Assembly (NCBI GenBank): GCA_021200075.1
Contig: JAJQGZ010000081.1
Span: 1 to 5,613 of the forward strand
Source: Clostridiales bacterium
GTDB lineage: Bacteria > Bacillota > Clostridia > Oscillospirales > Acutalibacteraceae
Direction of reading: 5' to 3'
DNA: 5,613 nucleotides
Shown here: positions 1 to 5,613 of the stretch, in pieces
Layout of the letters: each line of letters begins with the position of its first letter
Position numbering within the stretch: the stretch's first letter is position 1
Translations under genes and position numbers: made by a program
Notes under the pieces: generated by a model
Seen by the model: the letters and a program-made list of their open reading frames with translations, nothing else
Told to the model about the DNA's origin: nothing
Databases searched by the model: none

Positions 1-495
1 ATTTACAATATACCCCAGCTTACAGGTTTCGACCTTTCTGTCGATATGCTCAGGGAAATGGCGGAAAATGAAAAGGTAATCGGCGTTAAAAATTCAGCCG
101 AGCCGGTTTATCTTATGGAGAGATACAGACAGGCTGTCAGGGAGGATTTTGTTATATTCAACGGTTCTGACGAGCAGTTCGTCGGCGGAAGAGTTATGGG
201 CGCCGATTCGGGTATCGGCGGAACTTACGGTTGTATGCCCGAGCTTTTTGTAAAACTTGACGAATATGTTAATACAAATCAGATAGAAAAGGCAAAGGCA
301 CTCCAGTTCAAGGTGAATGAATGTATATTTGATCTTCTCGCCTGCAAGTCGCTTTACGGCGCAGCAAAGCAGGTTATTTCCCAACGCTTCGGTATAGATT
401 GCGGAAATCCGAGAAGCCCGTTCCTCCCTGTATCTTACGACGATGCAAAGCCGATTGCCGATAAGATAAACAAAAATGTCTCGGAGCTTGAGTAA
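1..495 (+). CDS. N-acetylneuraminate lyase / dihydrodipicolinate synthase family protein, 3' part
   Basis: The reading frame is open from base 1, so the gene begins outside the window; about 164 C-terminal residues remain of a family usually near 300. This is a class I aldolase (TIM barrel) family that cleaves or forms pyruvate adducts. Visible marks: YNIPQLTG at the left edge, then GVKNSAEP, whose Lys (bases 88-90) matches the Schiff-base lysine, followed by LMERYR. Next comes FNGSDEQF with GADSGIGGTYGCMPELF, the glycine-rich strand typical of the family. The GVK-[NS]-x-ERYR context and the GGTYG-MPELF stretch resemble N-acetylneuraminate lyases more than DapA, so sialic acid cleavage to ManNAc and pyruvate is the likeliest role. 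The N-terminal pyruvate-binding motif and catalytic Tyr cannot be checked. This is the only gene here without an apparent frameshift. It ends in TAA, with no clear terminator before gene 2. Confidence 0.85.
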   Translation: MYNIPQLTGFDLSVDMLREMAENEKVIGVKNSAEPVYLMERYRQAVREDFVIFNGSDEQFVGGRVMGADSGIGGTYGCMPELFVKLDEYVNTNQIEKAKALQFKVNECIFDLLACKSLYGAAKQVISQRFGIDCGNPRSPFLPVSYDDAKPIADKINKNVSELE

Positions 496-565
496 AAGAT
501 ATACCGATTAAATTTTAACATCGTAACACAATTTTCATTTTACCGATTTTCGATAAATTTTCTGT

Positions 566-572
566 GGGGGTG
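566..572 (+). promoter_or_regulatory. Ribosome binding site of the Wzy_C-family gene
   Basis: GGGGGTG lies 5 bases before GTG 578. No ATG in the frame lies near it, so this site decides the GTG start. The site is G-rich but departs from AGGAGG. Confidence 0.55.
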
Positions 573-577
573 AAACT

Positions 578-2200
578 GTGCAGTTTGTAAAAAAGCCTTT
601 CAAATTATACAAAATTTTTGTTTTTGCTTCTTTTTATATTTCCGTTTCTTTACGGCGGATATTATGTTTTTCCTGCACGGTTATAAGCATTGCTTTGACG
701 GCGGGTCTTCTTGTGCGTTCGTTCAAGGAAAAGTCCCTGCTTATCAGCCTTTCATTCCCTGCGCTCACTTTTTTGGTATTAACATTATTTTATTTAATAA
801 ATCGCTTTTGGACGGCAGACAGTTCAATGGCAACAGAGGGCTTTTTAAAATATCTTTGCATATTTTTATTTATTGTCAGTATTTGGCAAATAGGCAAGGA
901 AAAGAGGGGAAAAGCTCTTTATTGCCGTTGAGCTGTCTGCTGTTTTTATGACCGTTATATCGTGGACTTTGGGGTTTATACCTGCGCTTCACTCCAAGTT
1001 TTACGATGATAACGAGGATTTGCACGGATTTTTTGAGTATGCAAACACATATGCAGTTTTCCTGCTGATTGCACTGGTGACTATTTTATTTAATCACCGC
1101 AGTAAAATTTTATCGCTTATCTGCGCCGGTATATGCATATACGGAATTTGCCTGTCAAAATCGAGAGCGGTATGGCTGCTTTCGATAATAACGGTTTTGG
1201 TTGCGGCATTTTACTATTTACTCGGCAGGATAAAAAGCCGCAAAGGTAAAATTTCTTTCATCATCGCCTTGGCGGTAACGGCAGGGATAATTATTCTTGC
1301 TTTAATTCTCACTGGCTATGGGCGAAAGTCTTTGATTATTTGAATACCGACGGTTCTTTAAACGAGAGGTATCTTTATTATAAGAACGCTATAATATATT
1401 CGCTGCACCATCCTTTTGGCAAGGGCGCATATGCCTTTTATTTCGCACAGTCACAGTTTCAAAACACATATTACTATGCCATTGATGTTCACAACGATTA
1501 TCTTCAAATAATGCTTGAAGCGGGTATAATGCCTGCACTGCTTTTTGTAATCGTATTGGTTATGCAGTTTTTTCAAAGAAAAATTCTCCTCAGCAAAAGC
1601 TGACATTGTTTGTTATTGCGGCGCACTGCCTTGTGGATTACGATTTGCAGTTTATTTCAATTTTCTTTATTTTGGCTCTTTGCATTAATTACGGCAATTA
1701 TAAGGAAATTCGGCTTACTTCAAAGCTTATTGTGTCTTTGGCGTCGCTTGTGTTGGCAGGAGTTAATTTGATTATCGGTCTTTCAAATTTTTTCAATTAT
1801 ATCGGAGAACACGAAAAATCTGTCTATTTTTACAAAAATACTCCGTCAATGATTATTCTGATGCAAAGCACAAATCAGCAGCAAGTCGCATATGATTATG
1901 CGCAGGATATATTGAATATAAATGATTCTGTATATGAACCCAACAATGTTTTGTCAAATATTTATGCCGAAAATGAAATGTATGACGAAGCTGTTGAACA
2001 AATGAAATCGGTTATAGAAAAAGACCTCCGCACTATGCAACACTATAGGGATTATATAGATTTATGCACAGCAGCGGAGGAATATTATGAAAAAGGAGGG
2101 GAAAGCGATAAAGCCCAAAGCTGTATTGATAAAATACGGCAGGGATCAGGACTTTGATTTGGGCGAGGAATATTACGCAATAATAAATTCATACAAATAA
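578..2200 (+). CDS. O-antigen ligase/polymerase (Wzy_C) family membrane protein with C-terminal TPR-like region; frameshifted as read
   Basis: After repair this is one protein of about 540 residues. It starts at GTG 578 behind a GGGGGTG ribosome site (566-572) and ends at TAA 2198-2200. Roughly ten hydrophobic segments fill residues 10-400. The family signature is clear: HHPFGKGAYAF (from base 1406) and, about 28 residues on, VHNDYLQIMLEAGI (His at 1490-1492), as in the Wzy_C region of O-antigen ligases, polymerases and PglL-type oligosaccharyltransferases. The last ~130 residues are soluble and helical with a TPR-like repeat (PNNVLSNIYAENEMYDEA). As given, the frame breaks at 906-913 (+1), 1320-1322 (-1), 1579-1583 (-1) and 2131-2134 (+1), with a probable compensating pair at 645-647/681-682. 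All lie in short homopolymers, so sequence error is more likely than a true pseudogene. The probable role is joining or transferring a lipid-linked glycan outside the membrane; the acceptor is unknown. Confidence 0.8.
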
Positions 2201-2202
2201 AC

Positions 2203-2207
2203 GGAGG
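2203..2207 (+). promoter_or_regulatory. Ribosome binding site of the secreted Cys-motif protein
   Basis: GGAGG sits 5 bases before ATG 2213, right after the repaired stop of the upstream gene (TAA 2198-2200). The 12-base gap and the lack of room for a promoter suggest co-transcription of the two genes. Confidence 0.75.
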
Positions 2208-2212
2208 TTTTT

Positions 2213-4162
2213 ATGGAAAAGCAAACAGTTAATTTTTTGTCCGTGATTTTAAGCTTAGCCATTCTTTTAAGCTTTCCTGTAGTTTCACAGGCGGCGGACG
2301 CAAACACAAATTACAGCAATACCTTTACCGACACTTATACCGCACCGTCAAGCGCAAGGAATGTACTTGTCAGCGGAAGTGACGCAACAATTTCCGAATG
2401 GTACGGCGACAGGGTGAATATGGGCGGAAGCACATATTCCGTTCGTCAAAATCAATACGGATTGAACAAAGACGGCAATATGATTGACGCATCAGTCGGC
2501 TCGACCTATACAATTTGGCTTGCACAGTACGGTGGAGTGTTATTCAAATTCACAGCTCAAACAGACGCAATCTATCAGTTTACAGCGTCCGAGAACGAGA
2601 CTTACGGCAATGCACCGAGCTATAACAGCTTGACCCTTTATGATGAAAATCTTAACTGGCTTGATTACGGCTACGGCTATTATTATGACGATGAACAATC
2701 GGATGCGGCAATTGTTTATAACATTTCTGCCGGAGAAAACTGTTTATTTAACCGCCGCCGCAAGCACGGCAAAGGACTGCGTGTACGATTTGTCAATCAC
2801 CGAATACAGCACTGATAATTGTCCTCACAATTGGTCTTATGAGGATTATGAAGAAGACGATTGTTATGAATATGAATATTATGTTTGTATTCTCTGCGGT
2901 GAAACAAAGACTGCAACCTATGAATATCATTGGTGGAACTATGAATACACCCACGAAGCGGAAAATTACCTTGATTACTCCACGGGTACGAGGACTTGCG
3001 AGGAGTGCGGAAAGGAAGAGGAATTTACCGAAAAAGGTGACAATCATACCGTTGCAAGCCAAGAGATAGACTGGATAGGCAACTACTCTATTGAGTATGT
3101 CTGCACCTGCGCTTTGTGCGGTGAAACTTTTTATACCTATGAAGATTCTCCCTGTGTTTCATATGATGATGAAGGAGATTATATTGTAAGCCATTCACTC
3201 GGTACAACTTCATCGATACCGTACGGTACTCAGGCAACCTGTTCCGTCTGCGGATATGTATATGACGGTTCTCATTCATATTATGATGAAGACGGCGATG
3301 ATACATATAGCTATACCCATTCGTACGAAGAATTAAACGGAAGCGATACCTGTTATCTATGTACTTGGACGGAAACCACTACTTGCACAAAGTGCGGAGA
3401 AACGGTTACGGAAACCGGTTCGTGGGAAAGTCATTCCGCTTGGGAGTATGTTCAGATAACTCCTCAGCACGATAATGTGTGCGGAACATACAATTACTGT
3501 TGTGCCGGATGCGGTGCATATGAATTTGAAGAACCGCTTACCTGCCACTGCTATACTACCCAAACACTGGAAGACGGCAGTACCGTAAAAGTATGCTCAA
3601 GGTGCGGAGATGTGGAAAGTACACAAAGCAGTGACGATACAACAGTCGATACCGGCAATTAAGTCTGTTAAGCTTTCAAAGACATCGTATGTATATAACG
3701 GCAAAGCTAAAAAGCCGTCGGTAATTGTTAAGGATGTAAACGGAAATATTATATCCTCCGATAATTATACTGTTACATACGCAAGCGGCAGAAAGAAAGT
3801 CGGCAAATATAAAGTAACTGTTACATTTACCGGCAACTACAGCGGAACATATACGCTTGAATTTACAATCAAGCCGAAAGCCGCTAAATCAACCAAGCTT
3901 ACCAAGAAAAGCACGAGCATAAAGCTCGCTTGAAAAAAGGTATCCAGCGTAACAGGCTACGAAATTCAGTATGCCACCAACAAAAAGTTCACAAAGAACA
4001 AAAAGACCGTTACCGTAAAGGGTGCTAAGAACACTTTAAAGACTATTAAGAAATTAAAGTCCAAGAAGACTTACTATGTAAGAGTTCGCACCTACAAAAC
4101 AGTAAAGGGTAAGAAGATTTATTCAAGCTGGTCAACTGTCAAAAAAGGTTACCACCAAATAA
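2213..4162 (+). CDS. Secreted multidomain protein: PPC-like domain, eight CxxC motifs, Ig-like and fibronectin-III domains; frameshifted as read
   Basis: Repaired length is about 648 residues. Residues 1-27 are a signal peptide: a hydrophobic core (LSVILSLAILLSFPVV) ending SQA|AD. Residues ~95-200 resemble a bacterial pre-peptidase C-terminal (PPC) beta domain: YGGVLFKF, YQFTAS, LTLYDENLN, then ISAGETVYLTA after repair. Residues ~200-465 are rich in Tyr, Asp, Glu and Thr and carry eight CxxC motifs (CILC, CEEC, CALC, CSVC, CYLC, CTKC, CAGC, CSRC; bases 2886-3605), seven followed by Gly, so metal binding or disulfides are possible. Residues ~480-555 form an Ig-like domain (SYVYNGKAKKPSV, VGKYKVTVTFTGNYSG), and ~560-648 a fibronectin-III-like domain (GYEIQYATNKKF, TYYVRVRTYK). 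Breaks: +1 at 2736-2739, +1 at 3652-3655, TGA at 3931-3933 where Trp is expected, and +1 at 4141-4146, after which it ends VKKVTTK-stop. No LPXTG, dockerin or enzymatic domain is visible. The function is unknown; a surface or matrix role is likely. Confidence 0.75.
2886..3605 (+). repeat. Irregular CxxC(G) motif array inside the secreted protein
   Basis: Eight CxxC pairs occur at 2886-2897, 2997-3008, 3108-3119, 3240-3251, 3351-3362, 3384-3395, 3501-3512 and 3594-3605. Spacing between the first five is close to 111 bases (111, 111, 132, 111), i.e. about 37 residues, which suggests degenerate tandem modules; the later ones are irregular. Histidines (PHNW, EYHWW, SHSLG, SHSYY, SHSAW) recur between the pairs. 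The modules have diverged strongly at the DNA level. Confidence 0.65.
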
Positions 4163-4177
4163 AGGCAAACTAAAAAG

Positions 4178-4203
4178 CGGTGCAGGATTAATTTCCTGCA
4201 CCG
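4178..4203. terminator. Perfect 10-bp stem-loop after the secreted-protein gene
   Basis: CGGTGCAGGA (4178-4187) pairs perfectly with TCCTGCACCG (4194-4203) around a 6-base loop, 15 bases after the repaired stop at 4160-4162. On the + strand it is followed by TAAATTG, a poor U-tract. On the - strand it is followed by CTTTTTAG, so it has better terminator form in that direction. It could act as a 3'-end stabilising hairpin for the + transcript or as a backup terminator for the - strand. Confidence 0.6.
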
Positions 4204-4232
4204 TAAATTGTTTCGTATATCAAAATTCCGTA

Positions 4233-4253
4233 GGGAGCAATTTGTAATCGCCC
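4233..4253. repeat. Short imperfect palindrome, possible dispersed intergenic repeat
   Basis: GGGAGCAATT (4233-4242) and AATCGCCC (4246-4253) form a hairpin with a 3-base loop, one bulge and one mismatch, inside the larger context CCGTAGGG...CGCCCGC. From general knowledge, intergenic repeats of the form GTAGGG-stem-CCCGC are scattered in some Ruminococcus-like genomes. Only one copy lies here, so calling it dispersed is an inference. Confidence 0.35.
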
Positions 4254-4289
4254 GCTTTCAAATTGTCAATGCATACAATTGTACCGCTA

Positions 4290-4323
4290 AAAGCCCCGAG
4301 AACATCAAACTCTCGGGGTTTTT
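4290..4323. terminator. Bidirectional intrinsic terminator between the convergent genes
   Basis: CCCCGAGA (4294-4301) pairs perfectly with TCTCGGGG (4311-4318) around a 9-base loop. The stem is flanked by AAAAG on the left and TTTTT on the right (4319-4323), so it has a U-tract in both directions. It lies between the + strand secreted-protein gene and the - strand kinase gene, 29 bases from the kinase stop, and probably serves both transcripts. Confidence 0.88.
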
Positions 4324-4352
4324 AATATTTTGCAATTATCGCCGTTCAGTTT

Positions 4353-5263
4353 TTAACCGTAAATTTTCTTTTTATAATCAATCAGCTCATTTTCGTTTAC
4401 ATAAGCCGAAAGTGCGCCGGTTGCCGTAACCGCTTTTCCGCCTGTGATATTGCCGTATTCTATGCAGTCTTTGAGTGAACAGCCGTTGAAAATTCCATAG
4501 ATAAACCCTGCGAGGAATGCGTCTCCCGCCCTGGTTAAATCCGTATTTTTAAATTTGTCAACGCTTTTTACAAAGAAAAGCTCGCCATCATCTATGACGA
4601 TACAGCCGTCTGTGTCAACCTTTACAACCACCTTGTCAAAATATTTTTCAAGAGCGTATGCGGCTTTCTCTGGTGTGGATTCTCCGGTAATTTTCATAGT
4701 CTCTTTTCTGTTAGGTGTGTAAAAGTCGGCAACAGTCAGATAGTCGGAATATTTTTCAAAGTTGAGTTTATCGTCCCAGCCCGTGTCGAGTACGAGTGTT
4801 GTTCCGTTTTCCTTGAGCTTTTTGTATACATCTATGAATCCGCCGGGCTGCATTATGCAAACCTTGGCTCCGAGTGATGCGTTGTAAAAATCCTCGCACG
4901 CTTTTTTCGTCAGCTTCTATCGAACCCTGTTCGTAGGTATAAAAGGTTCTGTCGCTCGGCAGAATTATTGCCGAGGTGATATTTACCGGGATTTTATCTC
5001 CTCGGTAAAGATTAATCAAAAGATCGTTATTTTCCTCGAATTTTTCCTTTGCAAAGTTTGAAAATAAATCATCTCCGAGTTGTGTCGCAATCTTGGTTTT
5101 TATTCCGAGCCGTGACAGGTTATAAGCGTTGCGGGAACTCCGCCGCCGAGTTGAAGTGAAAAATCCTTGCAGTAAAGCTCCTCTCCCACTCCGGCAAGCC
5201 TGTCAAAGCCCTGATAAAGCAGGCAACATTCGTCGCTCCCACTCCGGTAACAAAATCCGTCAT
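4353..5263 (-). CDS. PfkB/ribokinase-family carbohydrate kinase; frameshifted as read
   Basis: Transfers phosphate from ATP to a sugar or sugar-like substrate in the cytoplasm. Repaired length is 303 residues, normal for the family. The start is ATG 5263, 7 bases after AGGAG (5271-5275 on the - strand) and overlapping the upstream stop as ATGA; an in-frame ATG at 5269 is only 1 base from that site and is less likely. The N-terminus reads DFVTGVGATNV, then LGGGVPANAYNLSRLG, the GG-x-AN substrate-binding motif. C-terminal marks are FYTPNRKE (PfkB N-x-x-E region) and DLTRAGDAFLAGF, which matches PfkB signature 2 with its catalytic Asp, but Arg replaces the first Gly of the usual GAGD. Breaks: -1 near 5221-5224, -1 at 5129-5130 and +1 in the T6 run 4902-4907. 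Restoring that T-run gives DEKACEDFYNASLGAKVCIMQPGG. The substrate cannot be told from sequence; the hydrolase neighbour suggests a sugar released from a glycoside. Confidence 0.85.
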
Positions 5264-5613
5264 TTCCATTCTCCTATGTAGTCTTTGTTGAGTTCAATAT
5301 AGCTGTCTGTAAGCTTTTTTGCAAGCGAATAGCTGTTTACAAGAGGGTGGAGCGTCAACACTTCAACCGCCGCCGTCCTTGATTTTTCCCGTATTGCCTT
5401 GCTTGCAAGCCGCTCGTATATTTTTACCCGCCTTATCATTTCCAAATTCTGTTCGTCAATATCCGTCATTTTGTGCGGTATTGCGCCGTTTTCCGTAATG
5501 TCGCAGGTGATTTCCACCACATCGGTGTTGTTAAGTCCCTCGATTGCGCCGTCAGTCGGCACGCATAATATCATGGAAGCGGGTTTTTTGCTTTTCGGAT
5601 TTTAGATAATATT
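5260..5613 (-). CDS. Family 4 glycoside hydrolase (GH4), C-terminal part
   Basis: About 115 C-terminal residues of a family usually 430-470 long; the gene starts beyond the right edge. GH4 enzymes cleave glycosides, often 6-phosphorylated, by an NAD- and metal-dependent redox mechanism in the cytoplasm. The fragment matches the GH4 tail: VPTDGAIEGLNNTDVVEITC (family form N-x-G-x-I-x-x-L-x-x-x-x-VVE), ENGAIPH, KIYERLASKAI, then LTLHPLVNSYSLAKKL and a final NKDYIGEWK. The NAD-binding and metal-binding motifs lie outside the window, so substrate type is open; the tail looks nearest to 6-phospho-beta-glucosidase-like members. It ends in TGA 5262-5260, overlapping the kinase ATG. Upstream in frame is TAA (5604-5602); one extra A in the adjacent A4 run (T4 at 5600-5603 on +) removes it and gives ILSKNPKSKKPASM, so another indel is likely. 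ATG 5574 is therefore not a credible real start. Confidence 0.75.
5271..5275 (-). promoter_or_regulatory. Ribosome binding site of the PfkB-family kinase, inside the hydrolase gene
   Basis: AGGAG on the - strand lies within the last codons of the upstream glycoside hydrolase gene, 7 bases before ATG 5263. With the ATGA stop/start overlap it suggests translational coupling of the two genes, and it decides between ATG 5269 and ATG 5263 in favour of the latter. Confidence 0.7.

Noticed and set aside
94..384. Minus-strand frame opposite the aldolase gene
   Set aside because: The + strand shows clear family motifs throughout; this is a shadow.
515..543. Possible promoter before the membrane protein gene: TTAACA and TTTTAC, 17 bases apart
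   Set aside because: The -10 box matches the consensus at only three of six positions in AT-rich DNA, which chance explains.
664..951. Plus-strand 95-residue frame inside the membrane protein gene
   Set aside because: It has no ribosome site and overlaps the true frame; its codons do not continue into any recognisable domain.
1340..1603. Separate gene starting at TTG 1340
   Set aside because: It starts in the middle of a Wzy_C domain, has no ribosome site and joins the flanking frames by one-base repairs.
1606..2157. Separate gene starting at TTG 1606
   Set aside because: It is the continuation of the same membrane protein; adding one A at 1579-1583 joins it, and there is no ribosome site.
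2793..3062. Minus-strand frame coding a hydrophobic 89-residue protein
   Set aside because: It is an antisense shadow of the Tyr/Asp/Glu-rich tract, whose reverse complement gives Ile/Val/Phe codons. It has no ribosome site.
3088..3306. Minus-strand His/Arg-rich frame of 72 residues
   Set aside because: It is antisense to the same low-complexity acidic tract and has an unlikely composition.
3931..3933. Recoding of TGA as tryptophan
   Set aside because: TGG is used for Trp throughout, and TGA closes the GH4 gene at a convincing ATGA overlap, so the standard code applies.
2213..4162. Dockerin, LPXTG anchor or catalytic domain in the secreted protein
   Set aside because: I looked for these in all repaired frames and found no such motif; the C-terminus ends directly after the FN3-like domain.
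4208..4429. Plus-strand 73-residue frame
   Set aside because: It crosses the intergenic terminator and runs antisense into the kinase 3' end.
4353..4853. Kinase starting at ATG 4853
   Set aside because: This Met lies inside the domain (VCIMQPGG); the N-terminal half is present upstream once the T6 run is corrected.

Overview
The window looks like a piece of a gut-type Clostridia genome (Ruminococcus/Oscillospiraceae-like). The reasons are the moderate-to-low GC content, AGGAGG-type ribosome sites, a secreted protein ending in an Ig-like plus fibronectin-III tail of a style common in ruminococci, and sugar-catabolism genes typical of anaerobic Firmicutes. The genus is an inference from style, not from a marker gene.

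Layout. (1) 1-495 (+): the 3' part of a dihydrodipicolinate synthase/N-acetylneuraminate lyase family gene. (2) 578-2200 (+): a multi-spanning membrane protein of the O-antigen ligase/polymerase (Wzy_C) superfamily with a C-terminal TPR-like region. (3) 2213-4162 (+), only 12 bases after gene 2: a secreted protein of about 648 residues with a signal peptide, a PPC-like beta domain, a Tyr/Asp/Glu-rich tract with eight CxxC motifs, an Ig-like domain and a fibronectin-III-like domain. (4) 4163-4352: a convergent intergenic region with two stem-loops, one a good bidirectional terminator, and a short palindromic repeat. (5) 4353-5263 (-): a PfkB/ribokinase-family sugar kinase. (6) 5260-5613 (-): the C-terminal part of a family 4 glycoside hydrolase, overlapping the kinase start by ATGA. 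Genes 5 and 6 read as a glycoside-use operon: hydrolase, then sugar kinase.

The dominant oddity is that genes 2, 3 and 5, and probably 6, are each broken by single-base indels. Almost every break sits in a homopolymer and is repaired by adding or removing one base of that run; the repaired proteins then show uninterrupted family motifs. I count about ten well-supported shifts, three more tentative ones, and one TGA at a Trp position. Breaks of one type across unrelated genes and on both strands point to homopolymer sequencing or assembly error more than to gene decay. The annotation therefore gives the repaired spans.

The most interesting biology is the apparent two-gene unit of a Wzy_C-family membrane protein followed immediately by the Cys-motif-rich secreted protein. 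It could be a dedicated glycan ligase or oligosaccharyltransferase with its substrate, but that is a hypothesis based only on adjacency and family.
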